From Brevibacillus panacihumi (GTDB lineage Bacteria; Bacillota; Bacilli; Brevibacillales; Brevibacillaceae), in contig NZ_RHHT01000051.1 of assembly GCF_003710985.1 (NCBI RefSeq), positions 31,340-95,339 of the forward strand: a stretch of 64,000 nucleotides of DNA, written 5' to 3'. The notes below the pieces were generated by a model that had not been told where the DNA came from, ran no database searches, and saw only the letters and a program-made list of their open reading frames with translations. Numbering within the stretch: position 1 is the first letter of the stretch; the number at the start of each line of letters is the position of its first letter. This document shows positions 8,339 through 17,233 of this stretch, piece by piece. Position numbers and translations under genes: made by a program.

Positions 8339-8971
8339 ATGGCGCAAACGATTACCCTGCGGGACAAAAAGAAGGCAAGGACAAAGCTGACGCTGCTGCA
8401 GGCTGGCCTGGAACTGATCGGAGAAGGTACCTTTCGTACTGTCTTGGTAGAGGATATCTGCCAGCGAGCAGAAGTCTCCAAGGTGACATTTTTCAAGTTT
8501 TTCCCGCAAAAAGAAGATATGCTGGTCTACTTCATGAGCGTCTGGCAAGCGGAGCGCTTCGTTGAACTGGCGGATTCCCCCAAGCGCGGATGGGCTGCCG
8601 TACGACACATTTTTTCCAAAGTAGCGGAGCAATCCCAGAAGCAGCCTGGCATCATGCTCAGCCTGATCAGCTTTTTGGCAGAACAGAGCATGCATCCCTG
8701 GATTCCCGAGCTGTCGCCTGCTGAAATGCAGCTGTTGTTTCCAGAGAGGGAGGACACGGAGGAAATCGTGCAATATTCGCTGCACGATCTTTTCAGCCGA
8801 GCGATGAAAGAAGCCCAAGAGGATGGCGAGCTGGCAGAGTGCCTTTCCGTAGAGGAAGGGGTCGTTCTGGTGTTCACCACGTTTTACGGTTCCTATTTGT
8901 CAGCACATCTCTGTCAGTCACCCGATTACATGGCTTTTTATGACATGCATATCAAACCTTTGCAGAGGTAG
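8339..8971 (+). CDS. TetR-family transcriptional regulator
   Basis: 210 residues, ATG after AAAAGGAGCAATC. Residues about 12-58 form the TetR helix-turn-helix (FRTVLVEDICQRAEVSKVTFFKFFPQKEDML). The C-terminal ligand domain is not assignable. It lies 9 bases before the DUF4188 gene, so the two form an operon, and it probably represses that operon in the absence of an inducer. Confidence 0.85.
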   Translation: MAQTITLRDKKKARTKLTLLQAGLELIGEGTFRTVLVEDICQRAEVSKVTFFKFFPQKEDMLVYFMSVWQAERFVELADSPKRGWAAVRHIFSKVAEQSQKQPGIMLSLISFLAEQSMHPWIPELSPAEMQLLFPEREDTEEIVQYSLHDLFSRAMKEAQEDGELAECLSVEEGVVLVFTTFYGSYLSAHLCQSPDYMAFYDMHIKPLQR

Positions 8972-8980
8972 GTGTTTTGA

Positions 8981-9487
8981 ATGGCAAAAGTAATTCCCGG
9001 CCGTTTTACGGCAAAAATGGATGGACCATTCGTCGTTTTTATCATCGGAATGAGAATCAACAAGCGATGGGCGGTACACAAATGGCTGCCCGTAGCCAAA
9101 GCAATGGGCGGAATGCTCAAGGAATTGTACCAGCATCCGGAGCTGGGTTTCCTCGGTACGACCTCTCACATGAACTCACGGGAGATCACACAAATCCAAT
9201 ATTGGCGTTCCTACGAGCATTTGGAAAATTACGCGCGAAAAGGGCAAAAACATCTGACCGCATGGAGAAATTTCAATAAAGCTGTAGGGACGGACGGAAC
9301 CGTCGGAATTTTCCACGAGACCTATCTGGTGGAGCCGGGAAAATACGAGTGTCTCTATGGCAATATGCCTGTCTGGGGGCTCGCTCAAGCGGGAGAGCAT
9401 GTGCCGGCATTGGGCAGAAATGAAACAGCAAGGCGCAGACTGGGCGGAGAGAATGAACCTGCAGTGCCAAGCCCGCCGCAAATGTAA
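8981..9487 (+). CDS. DUF4188-type (monooxygenase-like) protein
   Basis: 168 residues. MAKVIPGRFTAK, FVVFIIGMRINKRW and GFLGTTSHMNSREITQIQYWRSYEHLENYAR match the DUF4188 / YhjJ-like pattern, a ferredoxin-like alpha/beta-barrel fold annotated as putative monooxygenase. It is a cytoplasmic protein with no signal peptide. It follows the TetR gene by 9 bases with a GAGGTAGG ribosome binding site. Such TetR-oxygenase pairs often respond to small toxic compounds; the substrate is not known. Confidence 0.7.
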   Translation: MAKVIPGRFTAKMDGPFVVFIIGMRINKRWAVHKWLPVAKAMGGMLKELYQHPELGFLGTTSHMNSREITQIQYWRSYEHLENYARKGQKHLTAWRNFNKAVGTDGTVGIFHETYLVEPGKYECLYGNMPVWGLAQAGEHVPALGRNETARRRLGGENEPAVPSPPQM

Positions 9488-9502
9488 AGAATGGTAAAGT
9501 TT

Positions 9503-9579
9503 TGCATGCAAGTATTTACATGCATGCAGGGAGCGGATATACTAAATTTGGCAATCAATATGCAAGCAAGCACTTGCAT
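9503..9579 (+). promoter_or_regulatory. Promoter with two inverted-repeat operators for the TetR-RND efflux operon
   Basis: A sigma-A promoter TTTACA (9515-9520), 17 bases, TATACT (9538-9543) is flanked and overlapped by two operators. Operator 1 is TGCATGCA-10-TGCATGCA (9503-9510 and 9521-9528), which brackets the -35. Operator 2 is ATGCAAG-6-CTTGCAT (9560-9579), just before the ribosome binding site. Both share the ATGCA core, which suggests that one dimeric TetR protein, encoded immediately downstream, represses its own operon. Confidence 0.75.
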
Positions 9580-9595
9580 AGAGAGGGTGGGATGA

Positions 9596-10216
9596 TTGGA
9601 GGATTCGAAAAAAAACGAGTCTACCGGTGATAAGGGGACTCGACAATGTATTCTGGCAGCAGCGAGGCAGCTGATGGCGAAGAAAGGCTTCAAGGGAGCG
9701 ACGACACGCAAGATATCTGAGCTTGCCGGAGTTAATGAAGTTACGATTTTTCGCCATTTTACCAATAAGAAAGGAATCGTCGTCGAGCTTTTGTCAGAAA
9801 TGCTGGATGTTCGCCAGCCTCTGCAAAACAGCCTCCAGGGCGACTTTTCCCAAATCCGGGAGATGCTGATCGACTACGGCCGGACCTACTACAACCTGAT
9901 GGTCGATCGAAAAGAACTGATTTTGATCTGTGTGATCGAGTCAGAGAATCACCCTGAGGTAGGCAAGCTGTTCAGCAATCTTCCGTTGTCAGCAATCGAG
10001 CTGCTTAGCAGCAAGCTGAAGAGCTTTCAGGAGCAAGGGCATCTGCCGCAGCAACTGAATGTCTGGTCCGCTGCGGCAATGTTTATCTCTACCTTTTTCC
10101 ATGCGTTTTTGGCCGTGCATCGCATGCATATCGACCTCGGGGCGCGAATGACGGAGGAGCAGTTGTTTGAGGAGACCGCAGATATTCTGCTGAACGGCAT
10201 CACCAAAGGTACATAA
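9596..10216 (+). CDS. TetR-family regulator of the RND efflux operon
   Basis: 206 residues from a TTG start, the only in-frame start at good distance from GAGAGGGTGGG. The helix-turn-helix is at about residues 24-62 (MAKKGFKGATTRKISELAGVNEVTIFRHFTNK). It is the first gene of an operon with the adaptor and RND permease genes (38 bases to the next start) and lies behind a promoter with two matching operators, which fits an autoregulated repressor that senses a pump substrate. Confidence 0.85.
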   Translation: MEDSKKNESTGDKGTRQCILAAARQLMAKKGFKGATTRKISELAGVNEVTIFRHFTNKKGIVVELLSEMLDVRQPLQNSLQGDFSQIREMLIDYGRTYYNLMVDRKELILICVIESENHPEVGKLFSNLPLSAIELLSSKLKSFQEQGHLPQQLNVWSAAAMFISTFFHAFLAVHRMHIDLGARMTEEQLFEETADILLNGITKGT

Positions 10217-10254
10217 ATCAGAAGATGGGTTAGAAAAAAGGAGCGGAAAGTGCC

Positions 10255-11490
10255 ATGACGAAACGTTGGTTGGTTCCGATTGCCATGATTGGGCTTGCAG
10301 TCACGACAGCTTGCAGCAACAACTCCGAGGAGACGCTTCCGATTGCACAGGAGACGAAGCAGGTTGTCGTCGAAGCGGCGAAAACGGAACAGCTTCAGCA
10401 GGTATCGGAACTCTCAGCAACGCTGCAGCCTTGGGAAGAAGCACTGGTTTCCTTTGAAGTATCGGGACGGATTGTGGAGCTGGACCGCAGCGAAGGGGAC
10501 AATGTGAAGGCGGGAGATGTGTTGGCGCGGGTCAATGATACGGATTACGAGCTGCAGGTGGCCTCTACCCATGCAGCGGTTCAGCAGAGCGCCGCGACAC
10601 TGAGCAAGGTGCAGAACGGAGCGCGCGAGCAGGAGATTGCACAGGCGAAGCTTTTGGTGGACAAAGCCACCATCGCCAAGCAGCAGGCGCAGGAGGATTT
10701 TCAACGGATCGAAAAGCTGTATCGGGAGAACGCCATTTCCAAAAGCGATTTTGAAAGCATGCAAAACCGCCTGAACTTGGCGCAAAAGGATCTGGAGAAC
10801 GCGCAGCATGCCTACTCGTTGATCACACAGGGAGCGAGGGTAGAGGACAAAACATTGAGTCAGGCAACCTATCAGCAAGCCGTCATCTCTCAGGAAGCAG
10901 CATCTACGACATTGGCGAAGACCCAACTGCGCTCCCCCATCAACGGGACTATTCTCTCCAAGCTTTCCTCGGCGGGCAATCTGGTCAGCGCCGGAACACC
11001 CGTCTACCATATCGGCAATATCGATCAGTTGAAAGTCGTTCTGCCCGTTCCGGACCGTGAGATTTCCGCCTGGAAGGTCGGCGAGACTGTGGCCATCGAA
11101 CTGTATGGCGAGAAAAGGGACGGGAAAGTAGTCAACATCTACCCGACGACCAACAAAAGCACAGGAACGATCGGCGTGGAGGTGCAGATTGAGAATCCGA
11201 ACCACGACTGGTATGCAGGCCAAGTGGTCAAAGCGACCAAATCCATCGAAGGCCAGGAAGGTATTTTCGTCCCCGTCGAGGCGGTTATCAGCAGAGGAAA
11301 AGGGGATGCCCACGTCTTCGTCGACAAGGACGGCAAAGCGGTGAAAACCAAAGTGGAAATTGGCCGCATGATTCAAAATAAACTGGAGATTCGCAGCGGA
11401 TTGACAGCAGGAGAGCAAGTGATCGTCAAGGGTGTTGACCGCTTGTTCGATGGGGATGCCATCGAGGTGATGGGAGGTACCAACCCGTGA
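10255..11490 (+). CDS. RND efflux adaptor subunit, lipoprotein (HlyD/AcrA-type)
   Basis: 411 residues. The N terminus is a lipoprotein signal, with lipobox VTTAC and the lipidated Cys near residue 20. Then come a barrel-sandwich/lipoyl half (SFEVSGRIVELDRSEGDNVKAGDVLARV), a long coiled-coil hairpin at about 100-200 rich in Gln and Ala, the second lipoyl half (LRSPINGTILSKLSSAGNLVSAGTPVYHIG) and a beta-barrel with membrane-proximal domain. In a Gram-positive cell it would sit on the outer face of the membrane and assist the RND permease encoded next. The stop overlaps the permease start (GTGA). Confidence 0.88.
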   Translation: MTKRWLVPIAMIGLAVTTACSNNSEETLPIAQETKQVVVEAAKTEQLQQVSELSATLQPWEEALVSFEVSGRIVELDRSEGDNVKAGDVLARVNDTDYELQVASTHAAVQQSAATLSKVQNGAREQEIAQAKLLVDKATIAKQQAQEDFQRIEKLYRENAISKSDFESMQNRLNLAQKDLENAQHAYSLITQGARVEDKTLSQATYQQAVISQEAASTTLAKTQLRSPINGTILSKLSSAGNLVSAGTPVYHIGNIDQLKVVLPVPDREISAWKVGETVAIELYGEKRDGKVVNIYPTTNKSTGTIGVEVQIENPNHDWYAGQVVKATKSIEGQEGIFVPVEAVISRGKGDAHVFVDKDGKAVKTKVEIGRMIQNKLEIRSGLTAGEQVIVKGVDRLFDGDAIEVMGGTNP

Positions 11491-14400
11491 TCGCATACAT
11501 CGTCCGCAAGCGCAAGATTACCCTGCTGTTTTTTGTCATGCTGGTGCTTGTCGGTTTCTTGAGCTTTTTTCAGCTTCCCAAGCAGGAATCGCCAGACATC
11601 ATCGTCAATCTGGCAACCGTAACGACGATCTATCCAGGAGCTTCGCCGGAAAAGGTAGAACAGACCGTGACGAAGAAGCTGGAAGAGAAAATCAACGAGA
11701 TCCAAGGCCTCAACTATATTTCCTCGTCTTCTTCGTCAGGGGTCTCGTTCATTCTCGTAGAGACCAAAAGCGATGTCGATCCCAAGCAAAAATGGGATGA
11801 ATTGCGGAAAAAGGTAAAGGATGCGGAAGCGGATCTGCCTGCTGACGCCAAGCAGCCGATAATCAATGACGATCTAAACCGCACCTTTGTTCAAAGCCTG
11901 GCAGTGACGGCTGAGACGACCGAGCAGTTGTACAGCCTGCGACCGTTGATGGATTCGTGGAAAAGCCAACTGCGCACGATCCCCAACGTAGCAGATGTGA
12001 CCGTTACTGGGCTTCCCGATCAGGAAGTGCGGATCGAAGTGGATACGCAAAAGCTGAGCCAGTACGGGATCAACTGGAGCCAGGTCATGATGGCGATCAA
12101 GGCGGAGAACGAACGTGTGCCGCTCGGGGACCTGACGAGCGCAAACCGCACCTATCAGCTCAAATTGGCTGAGTTTACGGATATTTCGCAGTTGAATCGC
12201 ATCTTGATCGCCCGTTCTCCGGTCGATGGCTCTCCCATCTATCTCGAGGATATCGGACGAGTGGAATTGACGACCGAAACAGTCCAATCCATGTCGTATT
12301 ACAACGGCAAGCCCTCGCTTACGATCAGCTTGAATGCAGAGACGGGCAGCGACGTCCCTTCCCTGCAAAAACGCGTCGATGACATGATGGCTACTTTGAA
12401 AAAATCGCTGCCAGAGTACGCACAAACACATTCGATATACAGCCAGAAAGAACGTGTCGACGAGCTGTTTGGCGATTTGACGAAGGAAATGATGATCGCG
12501 GTCGCTGCGGTGCTTGTGGTTTGCACTCTGGGCCTGAATCTGGTCACTTCCTTTGTCGTAGCGCTTGCCATCCCGATTTCGCTGGCAGTCGGCATGATGT
12601 TTTTGCCGGGAATGGGCATTACGCTCAACATGATCTCGATTGTTTCCCTGATCATCGTGCTGGGGATTCTCGTCGATGATGCGGTCGTAGTGAATGACAA
12701 TATCGAACGGCGACTCTTTGTGCTCAAGGAAAAACCACTGACAGCAGCTGTCAAAGGTGCCAATGAGGTTTCGATCTCCATCGTGACGGCTACGTTGGCT
12801 ACCATTGCCTCGTTTGCTCCCTTGATGTTTTTGAATGGCAATGTCGGGCAATTCATTCGCCCTGTTCCAGCGATCATCTCCCTGACAATGCTGGCCTCGA
12901 TGGTCATGTCTTTGACGATCATTCCGATCTTTCGCCATTGGCGGGAGCTGCGCCGCCAAAACCAGAGCAGCAACACCGACAGCAAACCGCCTGGACTGCT
13001 CGGCAAGCAGATTGTTTGGCTGACCCGTTGGTATGCGGATCGGGTGATGCCGAGAATTTTAAAGCGTCCCTTGCTCTCGGGGATGGTCGGGGTATTGATT
13101 GGAACGGCTGCTTACGGCCTGATCCCATTTACGCCAATTGAGCTGTTTCCAAAGGATGACCGACCGCAGTTTCTGGTCAACATTCGCGTGCCGGTCGGCA
13201 GCAGCGTGGAAGAGACGGATCGTGTTGTGCGCGGTGTCTCAGACTGGATATTGCAGCAGCCAGCCACAGAAGCAGTTGCTTCCTATGCAGGAGGAAGCGC
13301 GCCGAAAATGTTTAGTGGAGATACCGATGCCGGAAGTGGAGTGACAATCGGCCAGCTTGTTGTACGCTATGACAAAAGCCAGGCGAATATCGATGAGATC
13401 ATGGACAGTTGGACGGAAACATTCAAAACGATGTATCCGGAAGCCAGCATTTTGCCGGAGCAATTGGAGGCTGGACCGCCTGTGGGCAAACCGGTTGTGA
13501 TCCGCGTGTACGGCGAGGATATCGAGACTCTTCGCTCGATTTCCGGACAAATCAAGGACCAGGTAGCCAAGCTGAACGGCACTTATGATGTACAGGATGA
13601 CTTCGGCATCGAGCGGTACTCGCTGGAATTTGTCGTCAATCAAGACGTGATGGAGCAAAAGCTGGTGAACTACAACACGCTGTCCCAGACCTTGCGTCTG
13701 GTGAGTGAGGGCCTGACCGTCAGCCAGTTTGACGATGGCACCGAACTGATAGATATGAAGCTCTTTTTGCAAAAGGACGAGGAAGATCCGTCCCTGTTGT
13801 TCCAACGTCTGAGCGTTGCCAATGCACGCGGCGAACTGATCCCGCTTTCCCAGCTGGCAGAAGTAAAGCCAACCTTTAGCACCCAGACGATCCCGCACCG
13901 CAATCTGTCGCGCAGCGTGACGATTACAAGCGAACTGAAAGGACGGACTGCAACAGAGGTGATGGCAGAGATTTCACCGATGCTGAAGGCATTGGAGCTG
14001 CCTGAGGGATACCGTTATGAGATTGGCGGGGAAACCTCCGAGCAGACGGATATCTTTATTGATATGGGCAAATTGTCCGTGCTGGTCGTGTTCCTGATTC
14101 TGATCTTGATCGCCATGCAATTTTACTCTCTGTCGATTCCGATGCTGGTGATGAGTACCGTCTATCTGGCGGTATCCGGCAGCTTGATCGGGTTGTTTGT
14201 CACCCAGACGCCGCTTGGGTTCATGACGATGATGGGAGTAATTTCGCTCGCGGGAATCGTGGTGCGCAACGGTATCGTGTTTATCGAGTTTATTGAGGAA
14301 GCACGTCATACGGGAGTCGAACTGAAGCAGGCTGTGATTCAGGCAGGAGAGGCCCGTCTGCGCCCGATCTTGCTCACGTCGCTCACCGCAGTGGCTGGTC

Positions 14401-14603
14401 TGACACCGCTTGCCATTTCCGGGGACGTATTGTTCCAGCCTTTGGCTGTCACGATTATTTCGGGTCTGTTGTTCTCGACGCTGCTGACCTTGATCGTCGT
14501 ACCATCCTTTTATACGGTACTGACCCAGCACAAGCTCAAAAGGATGGCGAGGAAAGTAGCGAAACGACCAGAGCTGTATGAACAGGAAGCAGAGCTGCAT
14601 TAA
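11487..14603 (+). CDS. RND-family efflux permease (AcrB/SwrC-like)
   Basis: 1038 residues, GTG start overlapping the adaptor stop. It has the RND layout: one N-terminal helix, a large extracytoplasmic loop, six helices including GILVDDAVVVNDNIER (proton-relay Asp pair in helix 4), a second large loop, and a last set of helices with RLRPILLTSLTAVAGLTPLA. It uses the proton gradient to export amphipathic compounds or lipids. The Bacillus subtilis homolog SwrC confers surfactin resistance, so a similar self-resistance or detergent role is plausible here. A strong terminator follows. Confidence 0.9.
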   Translation: MIAYIVRKRKITLLFFVMLVLVGFLSFFQLPKQESPDIIVNLATVTTIYPGASPEKVEQTVTKKLEEKINEIQGLNYISSSSSSGVSFILVETKSDVDPKQKWDELRKKVKDAEADLPADAKQPIINDDLNRTFVQSLAVTAETTEQLYSLRPLMDSWKSQLRTIPNVADVTVTGLPDQEVRIEVDTQKLSQYGINWSQVMMAIKAENERVPLGDLTSANRTYQLKLAEFTDISQLNRILIARSPVDGSPIYLEDIGRVELTTETVQSMSYYNGKPSLTISLNAETGSDVPSLQKRVDDMMATLKKSLPEYAQTHSIYSQKERVDELFGDLTKEMMIAVAAVLVVCTLGLNLVTSFVVALAIPISLAVGMMFLPGMGITLNMISIVSLIIVLGILVDDAVVVNDNIERRLFVLKEKPLTAAVKGANEVSISIVTATLATIASFAPLMFLNGNVGQFIRPVPAIISLTMLASMVMSLTIIPIFRHWRELRRQNQSSNTDSKPPGLLGKQIVWLTRWYADRVMPRILKRPLLSGMVGVLIGTAAYGLIPFTPIELFPKDDRPQFLVNIRVPVGSSVEETDRVVRGVSDWILQQPATEAVASYAGGSAPKMFSGDTDAGSGVTIGQLVVRYDKSQANIDEIMDSWTETFKTMYPEASILPEQLEAGPPVGKPVVIRVYGEDIETLRSISGQIKDQVAKLNGTYDVQDDFGIERYSLEFVVNQDVMEQKLVNYNTLSQTLRLVSEGLTVSQFDDGTELIDMKLFLQKDEEDPSLLFQRLSVANARGELIPLSQLAEVKPTFSTQTIPHRNLSRSVTITSELKGRTATEVMAEISPMLKALELPEGYRYEIGGETSEQTDIFIDMGKLSVLVVFLILILIAMQFYSLSIPMLVMSTVYLAVSGSLIGLFVTQTPLGFMTMMGVISLAGIVVRNGIVFIEFIEEARHTGVELKQAVIQAGEARLRPILLTSLTAVAGLTPLAISGDVLFQPLAVTIISGLLFSTLLTLIVVPSFYTVLTQHKLKRMARKVAKRPELYEQEAELH

Positions 14604-14615
14604 CCAATGAAGGAA

Positions 14616-14656
14616 AAGCGACAGGCGTCAGAGCATGCCTGTCGCTTGTTTTTTCT
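14616..14656 (+). terminator. Intrinsic terminator of the RND operon
   Basis: AAGCGACAGGC / GCCTGTCGCTT, a perfect 11 bp stem with a 10-base loop and a T run. Confidence 0.9.
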
Positions 14657-14829
14657 GGATGTTCCCCTGAATCTTCCTACCGAGTCGGCATTTGGTTTAT
14701 ACTGAAAGGAAATTATTCAGATATGTGCAAGGATTGCTGATCGCAATAAACAAGCCAGACGCCGTATGCTATGATAGAAACCAATAAAGCTAGAACAAAG
14801 AGAATGCGAGACAGGAAAGGAGTGTCCAG

Positions 14830-16155
14830 ATGCTACAGCCCCAGCTTCTAGAAGAAGAAAAAGTGTTTAAAGACCCTGTTCACCGCTATGTGCATGTACG
14901 GGATCGGTTTATCTGGGATTTGATCAACTCCGCCGAGTTTCAAAGGCTCCGCAGGATCAAGCAACTGGGCACCAGCTTTTTCACCTTTCACGGCGGCGAA
15001 CATAGTCGCTTCAACCACTCGCTTGGCGTCTATGAACTCATGCGCCGAATTCTGGAGACGTTTGAAGGACGCATTCAATTGACGTATGAAGAAAAGCTGC
15101 TGTGCCTGTGCGCTGGCTTGCTGCATGATGTCGGACACGGCCCATTTTCTCATTCCTTTGAAAAAGTATTTCGCTATCATCACGAAGATTGGACGCGTGC
15201 GATTCTGCTCGGCGATACCCAAATCAACGCCATTTTGCGCCGCATCGATGAAGGATTTCCCCAAAAGCTGGCAGAGGTCATTGCGAAAACCTACGACAAC
15301 AAGCTGATTGTCAGCCTGATCTCCAGCCAGCTTGATGCGGACAGGATGGACTATTTGCTGCGGGACGCCTATTATACCGGGGTCAATTACGGGAATTTTG
15401 AGATCGAACGGATCTTGCGAGTCATGCGCCCGCAAGAGGATGGGATCGTGTTCAAGTTTAGCGGCATGCACGCAGTCGAAGACTACATCATGTCTCGCTA
15501 CCAGATGTATTGGCAGGTCTATTTCCATCCCGTGACTCGCAGCGGCGAGGTCGTGCTGCGCAAGATTTTTCAGCGCGCCAAGGAATTGTTCGGGCAGGGC
15601 TATTCGTTTCGTCAAGAGCCATTGATGCTCTTGCCTTTTTTGCGGGACAAGGTAGAGTTGGCGGATTATTTGGCCCTCGATGAGTCGGTCATCCTGTTCT
15701 ACATGCAGATGTGGCGCAAGGAGAAGGATGAAATTTTAAAAGATTTGTGCGCCCGTTTTTTGGACAGGAATCTGTATAAATACGTCGAATTTCATTCTAA
15801 AGGTTTTCAACTGCTGCCGGAATTAAAAGAGTTGTTTGAGAAAGCCGGGATCGATCCTGCCTATTATTTGGAAGTGGACACGACTTCGGATCTGCCCTAT
15901 GATTTTTACCGTGCCGGCGAAGAGGAGGAGCGCATCCCGATCATGCTCCAGATGCCGTCTGGCGAGTTTGTTGAGCTTTCCCAGAAGTCGGAGATCGTAC
16001 AGGCGATCAGTGGGAAGCGGCGCTTTGACTACAAATTATACTTTCCGATGGATAAAGTAATGGCTTTATCGGGGGACCTCTCCCAAAAGATTCGAGAACG
16101 CCTGGGAGTGATGGAAAATGTTGAGGCGTCACGCCAAGATCATTCGCCTGATTGA
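14830..16155 (+). CDS. ywfO: HD-domain phosphohydrolase (YwfO-like)
   Basis: 441 residues. An N-terminal HD metal-binding domain has GEHSRFNHSLGVYEL and LLHDVGHGPFSHSFE, giving the H...HD...D ligands, and SSQLDADRMDYLLRDAYYTGV follows, as in dGTPase-like YwfO proteins. It probably hydrolyses a nucleotide such as dGTP in the cytoplasm. In Bacillus subtilis ywfO and ywgA are neighbours, as here. ATG start with AAAGGAGTG. Its 3' end overlaps the ywgA start by 38 bases, which indicates translational coupling. Confidence 0.85.
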   Translation: MLQPQLLEEEKVFKDPVHRYVHVRDRFIWDLINSAEFQRLRRIKQLGTSFFTFHGGEHSRFNHSLGVYELMRRILETFEGRIQLTYEEKLLCLCAGLLHDVGHGPFSHSFEKVFRYHHEDWTRAILLGDTQINAILRRIDEGFPQKLAEVIAKTYDNKLIVSLISSQLDADRMDYLLRDAYYTGVNYGNFEIERILRVMRPQEDGIVFKFSGMHAVEDYIMSRYQMYWQVYFHPVTRSGEVVLRKIFQRAKELFGQGYSFRQEPLMLLPFLRDKVELADYLALDESVILFYMQMWRKEKDEILKDLCARFLDRNLYKYVEFHSKGFQLLPELKELFEKAGIDPAYYLEVDTTSDLPYDFYRAGEEEERIPIMLQMPSGEFVELSQKSEIVQAISGKRRFDYKLYFPMDKVMALSGDLSQKIRERLGVMENVEASRQDHSPD

Positions 16156-16648
16156 GATTGCGGGCGAAGTGAGTGGACGAAAAAAGTTGCAAAAGATGGT
16201 CTACATAGGAAAGCATCTCAACATGGATTTTGACGAACGCTACGAGTTTCATATGTACGGCCCGTATTCGGAAGAGCTGACGCTGCGTGTGGATGAGCTG
16301 TGCAATATGGGCTTTTTGGACGAGCAGGTGGAGAGCAAAGGCGCGATCCACATGTATCGCTATACCCTGAATCCGTCGGGGCGTGATTTTTTGCGTTTTC
16401 AGGATGTCCAATTCGGCCGCGGAGAGCAAGTGATCAGACGAATGAACGAGGAGAATTCCCGTTTTCTCGAATTGGTGTCGACGATTCTTTACTTCAATCA
16501 TCTTCCTTATGAAGAGATGGTCAGGAAGATATTTACCTTTAAAAGCAAGCAGCGGTACACCGAAGATGAAATCCAAAAGGGACAAGCCTTTGTAGAAGAG
16601 CTGAAGCTTCTGATGCAAGGAGAAATCGACACCGCACCTTTGATGTAG
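16118..16648 (+). CDS. ywgA: YwgA-family protein
   Basis: 176 residues of a conserved Bacillales protein of unknown function. GRKKLQKMVYIGKHLNMDFDERYEFHMYGPYSEEL near residues 22-57 is the family hallmark, and the fold looks like a winged helix (related domains occur next to toxins and in DUF4065-like proteins). The ATG lies within the end of ywfO, with GGGAGTGATGG as ribosome binding site. The adjacency to ywfO matches Bacillus subtilis order. A terminator follows at 16687. Confidence 0.82.
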   Translation: MLRRHAKIIRLIEIAGEVSGRKKLQKMVYIGKHLNMDFDERYEFHMYGPYSEELTLRVDELCNMGFLDEQVESKGAIHMYRYTLNPSGRDFLRFQDVQFGRGEQVIRRMNEENSRFLELVSTILYFNHLPYEEMVRKIFTFKSKQRYTEDEIQKGQAFVEELKLLMQGEIDTAPLM

Positions 16649-16686
16649 CCAGGCGGGGCAGGAAAATCAAATATTTGACCACACAT

Positions 16687-16723
16687 GACGCACAAACTCC
16701 ATTGGTTTGCGGCGTCTTTTTTT
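16687..16723 (+). terminator. Intrinsic terminator of the ywfO-ywgA operon
   Basis: GACGC-CAAA pairs with TTTG-GCGTC with a small internal asymmetry, followed by seven Ts. Confidence 0.75.
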
Positions 16724-16820
16724 GTCCCAAGCCAATCAGAGAGAATGGAGCCAGGGGAAAAAGGGCTTTTTTCTGGGGAAACGGTCACGACCGTTTTTGG
16801 ATCTTTTGGAGGTGGAGGGT

Positions 16821-17216
16821 GTGGTCGGATTCAGAAGGAAATGGGTGTATGGAATTGCCATCTTCTTGGTTTGTCTCGTGGCAGGCCTGCTGCTGGTAGC
16901 CGGGGCAGCGAGTCAGGAGAAAAAAGACAGGATCGTTTACGTGTACAGCGATAGCTGCGGGTACTGCAACAGCTTCAAGCCTGTTTTTGAAAAAGTGACG
17001 GCAGACTTTCTTCAGCAGAATGATGGTTGGCAAGTGGAGAAGTTGGATATTTTCAGAGAGGACGAGCTGGCAAAAGCGCAGGAGCTGGGGGCGGAAGTTA
17101 CCCCTACGGTGTTTCTCGTCCGCAATGGCGAGGTCGTGGACAAATTGGAGGGTGATGTTCCGGAGAGGTCGTTGCGAAAATTTTTCTCCAGGAACATAGA
17201 TGATGGGAATGAGTGA
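16821..17216 (+). CDS. Membrane-anchored thioredoxin-like protein
   Basis: 131 residues from a GTG after GGAGGTGGAGGGT; the longer frame from 16707 crosses the terminator and has no ribosome binding site. A single N-terminal helix (YGIAIFLVCLVAGLLLVAGAA, about residues 9-30) anchors a thioredoxin fold outside the cell. The active site is CGYC (Cys46 and Cys49), with the cis-Pro loop VTPTVFLV. It should act in thiol-disulfide exchange on exported proteins. The next genes encode exported proteins, one with ten cysteines in five close pairs, which is a natural client (inference). The stop nearly touches the next ribosome binding site. Confidence 0.82.
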   Translation: MVGFRRKWVYGIAIFLVCLVAGLLLVAGAASQEKKDRIVYVYSDSCGYCNSFKPVFEKVTADFLQQNDGWQVEKLDIFREDELAKAQELGAEVTPTVFLVRNGEVVDKLEGDVPERSLRKFFSRNIDDGNE

Positions 17217-17233
17217 AAGGGAAGGTGCTTGCT

